This document shows, piece after piece, positions 1-9,400 of a DNA stretch of 64,000 bases (its first letter is position 1; every line of letters begins with the position of its first letter). Source of the stretch: Brachybacterium halotolerans (GTDB lineage: Bacteria; Actinomycetota; Actinomycetes; Actinomycetales; Dermabacteraceae); the NCBI RefSeq assembly GCF_016623465.1, contig NZ_JAEDAJ010000009.1, positions 88,107 through 152,106 on the forward strand, given 5' to 3'. Both the position numbers and the translations under genes were made by a program. Below the pieces are notes generated by a model. That model was not told the DNA's origin. It did no database searches and saw nothing but the letters and a program-made list of their open reading frames with translations.

Positions 1-311
1 AGCAGGGCGCCGTCGGTGACGACGACGGAGTGGGCCTGGTCGGAGCTCTGGCCGTAGCCGACGGCATCGCCCAGCTCACCGAGGTCGAAGCGCTCGCGGA
101 AGCCGAGGCTGCGCCAGACCTCCTGGTCGCCGGACAGGTCAGCGAGCTGCACGTCGATCTCGCGTCCCGTGTGCCACAGCAGCCAGGCGATGGAGTTCGG
201 GTGGCCGCCGGGATGCTGGACGAGCAGCTCGGGGGTGAGCGTGGGACGCAGGGCGTCGACGGCGTCCGCCGGGCGCGACGCGGCGTCGATGAGGATGTCG
301 ATGGCGTTCAT
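1..311 (-). CDS. DinB-like (DUF664-type) protein, 3' end off the window
   Basis: About 103 N-terminal residues are visible; the reading frame is still open at base 1. The stretch NSIAWLLWHTGREIDVQ resembles the first helix pair of DinB/DUF664 four-helix-bundle proteins, in which a His of this kind binds a divalent metal. Many actinobacterial relatives are mycothiol-dependent transferases or uncharacterised. The ATG at 309-311 is preceded by TAGCGT with a 7-nt spacer and has no Shine-Dalgarno sequence, so the mRNA is probably leaderless. The upstream gene on the same strand ends at 354. The substrate cannot be told from this fragment, and the C-terminal metal ligands are outside the window. 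Confidence 0.75.
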   Translation of the reverse strand, partial: MNAIDILIDAASRPADAVDALRPTLTPELLVQHPGGHPNSIAWLLWHTGREIDVQLADLSGDQEVWRSLGFRERFDLGELGDAVGYGQSSDQAHSVVVTDGAL

Positions 312-318
312 GTCCCTC

Positions 319-324
319 ACGCTA
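319..324 (-). promoter_or_regulatory. -10 element for leaderless DinB-like mRNA
   Basis: TAGCGT on the minus strand ends 7 nt before the ATG at 311. That spacing places the transcription start at the start codon. No -35 match was found. Confidence 0.45.
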
Positions 325-353
325 CGCCCCGGGTCCGACGGTCCGTCGGCCGA

Positions 354-2477
354 TCAGTGGGGGTCGGACGGGAGCGAGGGGCCCGCGTGGCGGGGTGCTC
401 CGCCCGATGACCAGTGGGCGATCTCCTCGGCGATCCGCACCGCCTCGTCCTCGCGGCCCAGCTGGCGCCAGGCGCGCTCGGCGCGGCGCGCGGCCTTGAG
501 CGCCCGTGAGCGGTCGCCGCGGGCGGCGAGCATCGCGGCGTGGCGGTCCTCGAGGTAGGCGCCCCAGTAGGAGGCGCGCGCCTCGTGGCCCTCCGGCACG
601 CGCTCCAGGGTCGCCATGGCCTCGCGTCGGGCCTTCTCGTACGGGGTCCGGGTCTTCGCGGGCGCCTCGTCGGCGCCGCCGGTCCTGGGGGTCCCGTCGG
701 CCCCACCGGTCCCGCCGGTCCCGCCGGGAGCACCGGCGTGCCTGTCGCCGGCGTCGGCTACTGCCCTGAGCTCGGCGGCGGCGCGCAGGCCCTCGGCGAT
801 CATCGCGCCGATGCGGGCGTCGGCCTCGTGGTCCCAGAGCAGCACATCGGGCAGGCTGCCCGTGCCGCGCTCGGAGCGGACGCGGCGGACGACCTCGCGG
901 GACGCGGCGGCGGCCTCCGTCGGCCGTCCCAGGTCCAGGGCGTGGCGCAGCACGAGGGCCTCCGCGTCGAGCTCGGCGCGGATGAAGCGCGGCCGCTCGG
1001 CGAGCGGGGTGAAGAGGTCGTCGGCGACCCAGCGGGCGTCCGCGGCGGAGAGACGGAGCTGGTCGAGCGCCTCGAGCCCCTGCCCCTGTTCGTGGTGCAG
1101 ACGGGCGAGCAGGCGCGTCGCCTCGAGGCGCGAGCGGCGATCGCGCAGCTGCGCGCTCAGGGACTGCACCTCGCTGAGGGCGACCATGGCCCCGTCGTAG
1201 CGGCGCGCGGCGACGCGCTGCGCGCCGACCGCGAGCAGCGGCTCGATCCTCTGCTCGTCGTGGGGGAGGGTGCGGGTGAGGGAGGCCAGACGACCGGCGG
1301 TGAACGTCGCCTGATCCTGCAGGTCGCAGCGCACCAGCGCGCGCAGCAGATCGGTGATGAGGCCGACGCGCAGCGGCGGGTCCTCGACCTCGCGCAGACC
1401 CTCGAGGGCCGCGAGCGCATGGCCGACGGCCGCGAGCGGGTTCTCCTCGAGCAGCGTCCGGGCGAGCAGGGCGTGCGCGGAGACGGCCACGCGCGCGGCA
1501 TCGGCGAAGCCGCCCTCGCGGGCCTCGAGACGGGAGGCCTCGTCGAGGACGTCGAGCGCGAGGCGCGTCGCCTCCGGCAGCCAGCCGATCGCCTCGAGAT
1601 CCTGCGCGTAGCGCACGGCGAGCAGCGGCCCGGGATCGTCCACGAGCGGCACCTGCAGCTCCGGCAGGGCGACGAGGGCCTCGCGCAGCGCGCGCTGCTC
1701 GACGTCGACGGCGCCGGGCCGCGGGAGCTCGAGGCAGCCGACGACGGCGAGCAGACCGGACGGGATCGCGTCGCCATCGCGCCGACGGCGGTGGCGCCCG
1801 TGGGCTCGCGCGTCCCCGGAGGCTTCGGCCGCTGCGGGGGACGACGCGACGGGGGACGACGAGACGGCACCGGAGCGGCTCGACGCCGCCGAGCCATGGC
1901 GGGTCGGGGCGGCCAGGCGACGCAGGTGGGCGCCGAGCACCTCGAGGGTCGCGCCCGCCTGCTCGGGGGCGCCGGCGTCCTCGATGGTCCGGACCATGTC
2001 CCGCACCAGCTCCTGCAGGGCGATCAGGTCCTGCGGGCCCGTCCGATCCTGCTCGGCGTGGCCCCCGCGCGCAGTGGACTGGTCCGGCCCGGGGAGATCG
2101 TCGCCCGCGCCTCGCTCCTCGTGCGCGGCGAGAGCCGCGGTGAGCTGGGCCCGCAGCAGCTCCAGCCGCTGGGACGGCGGCGCGGGGATGTCGCGGAACC
2201 GCTCGGCGACGTACAGGGCTTCGGCGAAGCGCTCGGCGTGGACCAGGTCGCGCACGCGGACGGCGGCCTCGCGGACCCCGCGGGGCGGCGGCAGCGGCGT
2301 CTCGGGGCCCCGCAGGGCCTCGCGCAGCCGGGCCAGCGAGGGCACCTGCACCGGGACCGCCGAGAGATCGGGGACGCTCTCGCCCGCACCGCCGGGTCGC
2401 GCACCGTCACCGGGTCGCGCGCCGTCACCAGGGTGCGCCGCTCCGGTCCCGGAGGACGCGGAGCGGGGAGCTGTCAT
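354..2477 (-). CDS. Large alpha-helical, TPR-like protein of unknown function
   Basis: The product is 707 residues with no signal peptide or membrane segment. The first 30 residues are a low-complexity Gly/Ala/Arg/Pro leader. The rest is Leu/Ala/Arg/Glu-rich helices in pairs, for example around residues 330-480 and 600-700, which looks like TPR or another alpha-solenoid. A Gly/Thr linker near residue 600 separates the last block. I do not recognise a named family. The start ATG at 2475-2477 has TAAGTT six nt upstream and no ribosome binding site, suggesting leaderless expression. It is divergent from the ferritin-like pair at 2908 and lies 42 bp upstream of the DinB-like gene on the same strand. 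Confidence 0.75.
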   Translation of the reverse strand: MTAPRSASSGTGAAHPGDGARPGDGARPGGAGESVPDLSAVPVQVPSLARLREALRGPETPLPPPRGVREAAVRVRDLVHAERFAEALYVAERFRDIPAPPSQRLELLRAQLTAALAAHEERGAGDDLPGPDQSTARGGHAEQDRTGPQDLIALQELVRDMVRTIEDAGAPEQAGATLEVLGAHLRRLAAPTRHGSAASSRSGAVSSSPVASSPAAAEASGDARAHGRHRRRRDGDAIPSGLLAVVGCLELPRPGAVDVEQRALREALVALPELQVPLVDDPGPLLAVRYAQDLEAIGWLPEATRLALDVLDEASRLEAREGGFADAARVAVSAHALLARTLLEENPLAAVGHALAALEGLREVEDPPLRVGLITDLLRALVRCDLQDQATFTAGRLASLTRTLPHDEQRIEPLLAVGAQRVAARRYDGAMVALSEVQSLSAQLRDRRSRLEATRLLARLHHEQGQGLEALDQLRLSAADARWVADDLFTPLAERPRFIRAELDAEALVLRHALDLGRPTEAAAASREVVRRVRSERGTGSLPDVLLWDHEADARIGAMIAEGLRAAAELRAVADAGDRHAGAPGGTGGTGGADGTPRTGGADEAPAKTRTPYEKARREAMATLERVPEGHEARASYWGAYLEDRHAAMLAARGDRSRALKAARRAERAWRQLGREDEAVRIAEEIAHWSSGGAPRHAGPSLPSDPH

Positions 2478-2483
2478 GGGGGC

Positions 2484-2489
2484 AACTTA
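2484..2489 (-). promoter_or_regulatory. -10 element for leaderless mRNA
   Basis: TAAGTT on the minus strand is separated from the ATG at 2477 by six nt, in the TANNNT-N6-ATG arrangement. Confidence 0.5.
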
Positions 2490-2907
2490 CCAAGGAGCGC
2501 CGCCCAGGGTCTTGTCGGCAAATGCGTCGACGGGACTCGCGGACGGGGCGCAAGCCACCTCCCACCCCATGTCCGCTTCGTCCGGTTCCGTCGGTGCGCC
2601 GCGCCGCCGCGCGTCGGCCCTCGTCATGGGCGGATCACGCGGGGTCGGGGCGCCCCCGCGCGCCGCGTCGGCCGCTCACGGGGCCGACGGGTCTCCTGAG
2701 GCCCCGCCCGCCCCGACGTGGACCCGCTCACAGCGCCGCCCTGGATTCCCACGAGCACCCGGGCGTCACTAGGATGGACGGGCATCCGCTCCCCCGTGGA
2801 GCCCGGGCCCGACCGCCGCGGTCCGCAGCGACGGCGTCCCGGACGTTCCGGCGACAACCGATGCTTCCGCGGCCCATCCCCTCGCGCGCCAGGAGGTTCC
2901 AGCACCC
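2490..2907. other. Divergent intergenic region
   Basis: This is 418 bp between the divergent genes at 2477 and 2908. I find no convincing small gene, since the open frames here have shadow-like Arg/Pro composition. It holds a possible forward promoter at 2746-2775. No repeat or palindrome was found. Confidence 0.5.
2746..2775 (+). promoter_or_regulatory. Candidate promoter for the ferritin-like pair
   Basis: TTCCCA (2746-2751) and TAGGAT (2770-2775) are separated by 18 nt. If this is used, the leader to the GTG at 2908 is about 125 nt. The -35 matches TTGACA at four of six positions. Confidence 0.35.
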
Positions 2908-4080
2908 GTGAGCGCTCCCGCACGGCGCGGCTCCAGCACCCGGAGCCGCACCCCACGCCCGACGCCGCGCCCCGTCGCCTATCACGACGACGCGCCGCGC
3001 GAGGGCACGCGCGTCTTCTCCGACGGCTCCGTCGCTCCCGTGCTGCGCACGTCCTTCGACGTCAGCGCCTACACCATCGAGGTGCCCGGGAAGATCGACG
3101 TCGACGCCGAGGAGATCGCGCGCACCGCCCGGGAGCTCACCGCGGATCCGCACGGCATCGAGGCCCGCGACCTCGAGGACCTGCGACGCGACCTGGCGTT
3201 CCTCCACTCCCTGGAGTCCACCGCGCTCACCGAGACCCGCACGATGTACAGCTCGTGGACGTCGAACGAGGCCCGCATCACCGCGTTCCTGGCCAGCTGG
3301 CTGTGGGAGCGCCACTGGTGGGCGCACGCCCTCCAGGAGATCGTCGAGGCCCTGCCCGGCGGCGGGCACGACGCCGACCGGCTCCACCTCCCGCATCCGC
3401 GCCTTCCGCATCCTCATCTCCCGCACGCCGCCGCCGCGCTGCGCCACGCGTACGTCGAGCGCGCGCTGCCGATCGTCGGCCCGGGATGGACCTGGCTGGC
3501 CGGCGAGAAGGTCACCGCCGGCCACATGGCGCGCATGGCGATCCAGGAGGGCGGGCTGCGGGCGGCCGTCGACGCCCTCCTCCCCCGCGCCGCGCAGGTG
3601 CCCGAAGCGGGCCGCGTGCTCGGCGAGCTGCTCGCGCGCCGCACCCGCACCATGGAGTTCTTCCGCCTCGAGGCGATCGCCCGGATCACGCGCTCGCGCG
3701 GCGAGGCGATCGCCGCCCGCGCGGTCCTCGCCGTCGGCGGCGACCCGATGCGGCCGGCCGGACAGCACCTGCCGGGCGAGGAGACGGTGCTCCCCAGCAT
3801 CTTCCGGCGCGCCTCCGACCGCGCCGCCCTGCGCTCGGCCCGCTTCGAGATCACGCGCCTGCTCCCCGGGCCCGACCTGCACGGTCTGCTCGGCCCGGCC
3901 CGCGCGATCCGTCGCGGCGTCGGACGCGCCGGCGGCGTCGTCGCCCACGCGGGCGGTGTCGTGGCGCAGGCGGGCGGCGCCGTCGCCCACGCGGGCGGTG
4001 CCGTGGCGCAGAAGGGCGCCGGGATCGTGCAGCAGGGCGTCGGACGAGCGGACGGAGGAGCCGATGGCATTCGACCTTGA
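2908..4080 (+). CDS. Ferritin-like protein with degenerate diiron site
   Basis: The product is 390 residues. The core, about residues 85-290, aligns by eye with the downstream diiron protein: LESTALTETRTMYSS matches the first ligand helix, WERHWWAHAL matches REEFWHGEAL, GEKVTAGHMARMA matches NELSAVAAY, and RTMEFFRLEA matches QETRHVAFY. At the two ExxH motifs both His are replaced (by Trp and Arg), and the first Glu becomes Arg. Iron binding is therefore unlikely, and a structural or regulatory paralogue is my inference. The C-terminal 60 residues are an Ala/Gly/Val/His repeat (GGVVAHAGGVVAQ). The GTG start follows AGGAGG by 11 nt. The 3' end overlaps the next gene by 17 bp, so the two are probably co-translated. 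Confidence 0.75.
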   Translation: MSAPARRGSSTRSRTPRPTPRPVAYHDDAPREGTRVFSDGSVAPVLRTSFDVSAYTIEVPGKIDVDAEEIARTARELTADPHGIEARDLEDLRRDLAFLHSLESTALTETRTMYSSWTSNEARITAFLASWLWERHWWAHALQEIVEALPGGGHDADRLHLPHPRLPHPHLPHAAAALRHAYVERALPIVGPGWTWLAGEKVTAGHMARMAIQEGGLRAAVDALLPRAAQVPEAGRVLGELLARRTRTMEFFRLEAIARITRSRGEAIAARAVLAVGGDPMRPAGQHLPGEETVLPSIFRRASDRAALRSARFEITRLLPGPDLHGLLGPARAIRRGVGRAGGVVAHAGGVVAQAGGAVAHAGGAVAQKGAGIVQQGVGRADGGADGIRP

Positions 4081-4852
4081 GAAGTTCGCGGAGACCTCCG
4101 AGCCCGTGGGCTGGGACGACCTCGACTTCGACACCTTCGAGACCCAACCGCTGGACGAGCCCACCCTGCGCTCCCTGCGCTACATGTGCGACGTCGAGTA
4201 CCACACCTCCTGCTACCTGCGGGACATGCTGGTCACGCCCTCGCGGCGCGAGCACGCCACCGGCGGCTTCATGACCGTGTGGAACCGCGAGGAGTTCTGG
4301 CACGGCGAGGCCCTCGCCGCCGTCCTCCAGCGCCACGGGATCGTCGTCGACTACGACGAGCTGAAGTCCAAGCGCGTGAAGCTGGGCTGGACCCAGGCGC
4401 TCAGCCCCCTCAAGCAGTCCGCGCTCTCCAACCTCGCGGGCACCGACTTCGTGGCCGTGCACATGACCTGGGGCGCCGCGAACGAGCTCTCGGCCGTCGC
4501 CGCCTACCGTCGGCTCTCCGCGATGACCGACCACCCCGCGCTCAGTCCCCTGCTCAAGCGCATCGCCCAGCAGGAGACCCGGCACGTCGCCTTCTACACC
4601 ACGCAGGGCCGCGAGCGCCTCGAGGCCTCCAAGAAGGCGCGCCTGGCCACCCGCCTGGCGCTCTCGAAGGCGTGGCGGCCCGTCGGCTCCGGCGTCATGA
4701 GCGACGACGAGGTCGTGCACGTCATGGGCCACCTCTTCGGCGGCCGCGGCGAGGAGCTCGACGCCCTCGACAAGAAGATCCAGAAGCTGCCGGGCCTCGA
4801 CGACCTCACCATCTTCCGCAACGCCTTCGGACGGATGGGCATCGCCATCTGA
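4064..4852 (+). CDS. Ferritin-like diiron protein, acyl-ACP desaturase type
   Basis: The product is 262 residues with a complete set of carboxylate-bridged diiron ligands: Glu45, Glu77-x-x-His80, Glu141 and Glu171-x-x-His174. This E/ExxH/E/ExxH pattern is that of stearoyl-ACP desaturases and related oxidases. It is shorter than plant desaturases, closer to actinobacterial DesA-like proteins. There is no membrane segment, so it should be soluble. The ATG lies inside the upstream gene, 3 nt after GGAGGAG. Activity on fatty acyl chains is inferred from the family; other ferritin-like oxidases remain possible. A palindromic element at 5001 follows the gene and may end the transcript. Confidence 0.8.
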   Translation: MAFDLEKFAETSEPVGWDDLDFDTFETQPLDEPTLRSLRYMCDVEYHTSCYLRDMLVTPSRREHATGGFMTVWNREEFWHGEALAAVLQRHGIVVDYDELKSKRVKLGWTQALSPLKQSALSNLAGTDFVAVHMTWGAANELSAVAAYRRLSAMTDHPALSPLLKRIAQQETRHVAFYTTQGRERLEASKKARLATRLALSKAWRPVGSGVMSDDEVVHVMGHLFGGRGEELDALDKKIQKLPGLDDLTIFRNAFGRMGIAI

Positions 4853-5254
4853 CCGGTGGCGGGCCCGCGGGAGGGTCCGGTCGCCGCAGGATCGCCGCAA
4901 GGGTCCGCCGCTGCTGGCTGGGGAGTCGTCATGGTCTGCGCCGAGCGCGGTCGGTGCGCAACATGGTCGGCGGCCGGCATGGTCGGCGGGCGTCATGGAG
5001 CGGCGTATGCGGGACATCTCTGCCGTATATGGCAGAGACGTCCCGCATATACCGGTCGGTGACAGCAATGCGATGAGGCGCACCTCGGATGAACCCGGTA
5101 CGCGACTGTGCGGCTGTGCGCTGCTCGCGCCGCTGTCCGCTGGCCGCTCGCCGCTCGCCGCTCGCCGCGGGCCGTCGGTCCTCCCCATACCCGCTTGGTC
5201 CACATTCGGGCTGTCCCACCCCCACACCCGGGACGCAGCTGGTGGCATCGCCCC
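4853..5254. other. Intergenic region with a family A palindrome
   Basis: This is 402 bp between two forward genes. It contains the 54-nt palindrome at 5001-5054 and short CTCGCCG repeats near 5150. I see no gene in it. Confidence 0.5.
5001..5054. repeat. Palindromic element, family A copy 1
   Basis: Two 24-nt arms (21 of 24 paired) flank a 6-nt GTATAT loop. The inner arm TCTCTGCC/GGCAGAGA is shared with copies at 6313 and 50384. This is the least perfect copy, with three mismatches. It lies 148 bp past the diiron gene. There is no T-tract on either side. Confidence 0.9.
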
Positions 5255-6175
5255 ATGAAGATCCCCGGAGTCATCCGCAAGCCCCGGCTCCCGAGCATCG
5301 AGCCGGACCCGAACGTCCGGCGTCGACTGCTGCGCGACGGCGCCATGCGCTCCGCGGGCCAGTGGTACGTGACGCCCGAGGCACCGGACGACCTCGTCGC
5401 GCTGCTCGAGATGGACATGCGTCCCACCTGCCTGGACGCGGCCGCGCTGCATGGCCTCTGGGTCCCCGTCGGGCACGGCGTCCATGCGTTCTGCCCGCGG
5501 GTCACGTCGGCTCCCGCACCCCCGCCGATGTTGACGCAGATCCGCCGCAGGATCGATCCGAGGACCGGGCGACTCGCCCCACCTCCGCAGCCCGGACCCG
5601 GCGAACCCCGGCGCCCGCTGGAGCCGCTGATCCTGCACCGGCCCAGCCTGCGCACCTGGCCGGACGACGACCCGGTCCCTGACATCACCCTCACGCTCGA
5701 GCACGCGGCCCGATGCCTGACGACCCTCGACGTCGCCATCCTCATCGAGTCCGCGCTCAACAAGGACGTGCTCAGCCGGCGACAGCTCGACGACCTTCTG
5801 GCCGGACTCCCCCGCAAGAAGAGCGCGTCGCTCGGCCGGGTCCGCTCGGACGCCCAGTCCGGCACCGAGACGGCTGTGCGCTGGTGGCTCGAGCAGCGCC
5901 GCGTGCCCGTCCGCACGCAGGTGCGCGTGCTGCCCGGGATACGCGTCGACATCCTCATCGGCACGAATTGGCTGAACGAGTGCGACAGCAAACGTCTCCA
6001 CGACGACCCCGAGCAGTACCACGAGGATCGTCGGCGCGACCTGACCCTCGCCGCTCTCGGCTACAAGGTCACGCGGCTGACCTGGGAGCAGGTGTTCCTC
6101 ACCTGGGACAGGACCCCTGCCGTGCTCATGACGCTTCTCCAGCGCCGCCTGCACCGCAGGGCCCTGCCGGTGTGA
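5255..6175 (+). CDS. AbiEi-type winged-helix plus Vsr/DUF559-like nuclease-fold protein
   Basis: The product is 306 residues. The N-terminus (RRRLLRDGAMRSAGQWYVTP) resembles the small winged-helix domain of AbiEi-type antitoxins. The C-terminal 130 residues resemble a Vsr/DUF559 PD-(D/E)xK fold: GIRVDILI supplies an Asp strand, NECDSKRLHDD replaces the usual EVDG..H segment, then EDRRRDLTLAALGYKVTRLTW. Whether it cuts DNA is unknown. The ATG at 5255 begins a typical hydrophilic N-terminus; the only ribosome-site candidate is a weak GGTGG at 5241-5245. A protein of the same two-part design is at 62734-63702. No toxin partner is adjacent. Confidence 0.7.
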   Translation: MKIPGVIRKPRLPSIEPDPNVRRRLLRDGAMRSAGQWYVTPEAPDDLVALLEMDMRPTCLDAAALHGLWVPVGHGVHAFCPRVTSAPAPPPMLTQIRRRIDPRTGRLAPPPQPGPGEPRRPLEPLILHRPSLRTWPDDDPVPDITLTLEHAARCLTTLDVAILIESALNKDVLSRRQLDDLLAGLPRKKSASLGRVRSDAQSGTETAVRWWLEQRRVPVRTQVRVLPGIRVDILIGTNWLNECDSKRLHDDPEQYHEDRRRDLTLAALGYKVTRLTWEQVFLTWDRTPAVLMTLLQRRLHRRALPV

Positions 6176-6312
6176 CGGACAGGTTCGCGCTCGACCGAGC
6201 TGTGCGGGGGCCCGCACCTCGGCCAGGCCGCGTCCCCGTCAGGGCCCGGCGAAGACAGCGCACGGCTGCGTCACGGCCCCGGCTGCGACAGCGCGGCGGG
6301 GCGGGTGTCGTG

Positions 6313-6372
6313 GAACGGCGTATGCGGGCTCTCTCTGCCATATTTGGCAGAGAGAGCCCGCATACGCCGTTC
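6313..6372. repeat. Palindromic element, family A copy 2
   Basis: Two perfect 27-nt arms (6313-6339 and 6346-6372) flank the loop ATATTT. The element lies between convergent genes ending at 6175 and 6455, a place where a bidirectional terminator would serve both. No T-tract is seen. Confidence 0.92.
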
Positions 6373-6454
6373 GCCGACATCGACGAATCCACAGCAGTCG
6401 ACCCGCACCCGCCCCGCGGCGGGACCGGCCGCCTCGCGGCGGGGCCTTCCCCGC

Positions 6455-9400
6455 TCAGCGGCGGAAGCGGTTCCGGATCCTGCGCAGCGGACCGCCGCGT
6501 CCCGACGAGCGTCGGGCTCCGGCCGACCCGGACTCCGCGCGACTCTCATCTGCGCCGCCACGGCCGGCGGCGTGCGCACCGCTCTCCCCTGAGGGAGCCG
6601 TGTGCGCGGGGCCGGGAGCCCGGTGCGAGTTGGCCGAGGTGTCGGAACCGGACGACGCGTCGGCGCTCGGTGAGGCACCGTCGGCCGCCCCCTCCGGCGA
6701 TGTGCCGTCGGCCGCCCCCTCCGTCGCGGCGCCGGCGGGCGCCTCGGCCGGCGAGGCCGGGGAGACCGGCGCAGATGCCGAGCCCGCTGCCGCCGGGACG
6801 CCGGCCGACCGAGTGGACGCCGCCGGGGCCGAGGCCGCAGTATCGGCCGCCGCCCCAGGATCATCCGTCGCGGTGCCCGGCCCGGACGACGGGGACTCAG
6901 GACCCGACGAGCCCGACGCCGCTTCCGACGCCGTTTCCGCCGCCGTGCCCGACGCCGCGGGCGCAGACGCCGCGGGCGCACCCGCCGCGCCCGTCGTCGC
7001 GCCCGACGCCGCGGGCGCAGCCGCCGCGGCCGCCGCGCGCTCGCCGAGCTCCTTGGACTGCGCCTCGCGCTTGGCCTGGGCGTCGCGCTCCGCCGTCTCG
7101 CGACGATCGCGCTCGGCGGCCTCGCGACGCAGGCGGCGACGCTCGCCCGGGCCCTCGGTGAGCCGGTAGAGCACCGGCACGATCACCAGGGTGAGCAGGG
7201 TCGACGTGACCAGGCCGCCGATCACGACCACGGCCAGCGGCTGGGAGATGAAGCCGCCCTTGCCGGTGATGCCGAAGGCCATCGGCAGCAGCGCGAAGAT
7301 CGTCGCCGCCGCGGTCATGAGGATCGGCCGCAGACGCTTGGCGGCGCCCACATGGATCGCCTCGTCCAGGGCCATGCCCCCGCGCCGGTACTGGTTGACC
7401 AGGTCGATGAGCACGATCGCGTTGGTGACCACGATGCCGACCAGCATCAGCAGGCCGATCATCGAGGGCAGCCCCAGCGGGACGCCGGTGAGGACCAGCA
7501 GACCCAGCGCGCCGGTCGCCGCGAACGGGATCGACACCAGCAGCACGAGCGGCTGCACGAGGGACTTGAAGATCCACACCAGCAGCACGTACACCAGCAG
7601 GATCGCCGCGAGCATCGCGATGCCCAGCTGGCCGAACGTCTCGTCGATGTCCGAGGCCGAGCCGCCGAGCGATGCCTTCACACCGCTGGGCAGGTCCGCG
7701 TCGTCGATCGCCTTCTGCGCCGCCTGGGAGACCGCGCCGACGTTGTCGCTCGAGGTCGGGGCGAGGGAGACGGTGACCGTCTCGACGTTGTCCTGCGTCG
7801 CGATCGAAGGCCGGGACTCCTCCTCGCTGACCTTCGCGACGTCCGTGAGCGGCAGGCCCTCGGCGAGGTCGAGGTCCTTGAGCTTCTTGAGCGTGGTGAC
7901 GTCGTCCTTCTGCTCGACGTAGATGTCGAGGTCCTCGTCGTCCAGGGTGATGGTGCCGACGGAGCCGGGGTTCATCTTCTGGGCGACCAGGCCGACGACG
8001 GTCTGCTCGGTGAGGCCCTTCTCGGCGGCCTTCTTGCGGTCGACGGTCACCACGGCGGTGGGCTGGTCGCCCTCGAGGTCGCTCGTGACCTCCTTGACGC
8101 CGCTGGGGGCCGGGTCGAGCTGGTCGAGGATGGCGTCGTTCGCCTTCTTGCGGTCCTCGGCCGTGGGCCCCGTGATCTGGATGTCCACGGTGCTGGAGCC
8201 GGTCGCCGACGTCATGTCGGCCGCCTCAACGTCCCCGGGGTCGGGGAGGTCCTGCAGGGTTCGGACCATCTTCGTCTGCAGCGCCTGCTGGTCGGAGTCG
8301 GCGTCGGTGGTGATCGAGAAGCTGATCTCGTTCTCCCCGCCGCCTCCGGCGCTGAAGCCGCCGCCGTCGCCGCCGGAGCCGATCGTGGTCTGCACGGTCT
8401 CGACGCCGTCGAGATCCATGAGGGCCTTCTCGGAGTCCTTCGCCTTCTTCGAGGAGTCCGCCAGGCTCGTCCCGGCGGGGAGGGTCTGGGTGATCGAGGC
8501 GATGTTCTGCCCGGTGTCGCCGAGGAAGTTGATCTTCAGCAGCGGCGTGAGGAACACGGTGCCCACGAGCACGAGGATCGCGACGGCGACCGTGATCAGG
8601 CGCCGCGGCAGCGAGTTCAGGGTCAGGCGCAGCACGGGCGCGTAGAGGCGGTGGAGCCAGGTGCGCTCCTCGCGCGCCTCGGCGGCCTCGCGCACCTTCG
8701 CGACCTGCGCCTCGTCGTCCGGATCATCCGGCACCGGCTGCTTCTTGGGCGGGCGCAGGAACCAGTACGCGAGCACCGGAACGATCGTGAGCGCGACCAG
8801 CAGCGAGCTGAGCATCGCGATCGCGACGGTGAGGGCGAACGGTCGGAACAGCTCCCCGGCCATGCCGGCGACGATCGCGATCGGCAGGAACACCACCACG
8901 GTCGCGAGCGTCGAGGCGGTGATCGCGCCCGCGACCTCCTTGACCGCGTCCAGGATCGCCCGTCTGCGGGTCTTGCCGTAGGCCAGGTGTCTGGTGATGT
9001 TCTCGATGACCACGATCGAGTCGTCGACCACGCGGCCGATGGAGATCGTGAGCGCCGCCAGGGTCAGCATGTTCAGCGTGTAGCCCGTGACGAGCATGCC
9101 GATGAACGCGATGAGCAGCGAGGTCGGGATCGAGATCGCGGTGACGAGCGTCGGACGCAGGCGCCGCAGGAACAGCAGGATCACGCCGACGGCCATGACC
9201 AGGCCCAGCAGACCCTCCTCGGCGAGGGACACGATCGACTCGCGGATGAACGGCGCCTGGTCGAAGACCACGTCGCTCTTCGCGTCGCCGCCGACCTCGG
9301 CCAGAGTGCTGTCGAGCTTGGAGGAGACATCCTTGGAGATGTCCACGACGTTGCCGTCCGAGGTCGCGGTCACCATCATCACGAGCGACTCGCGGCCGTT

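Noticed and set aside
3851..6217. A 788-codon frame on the minus strand across two genes
   Set aside because: Shadow frame; it crosses a palindrome and two plus-strand genes with clear families.
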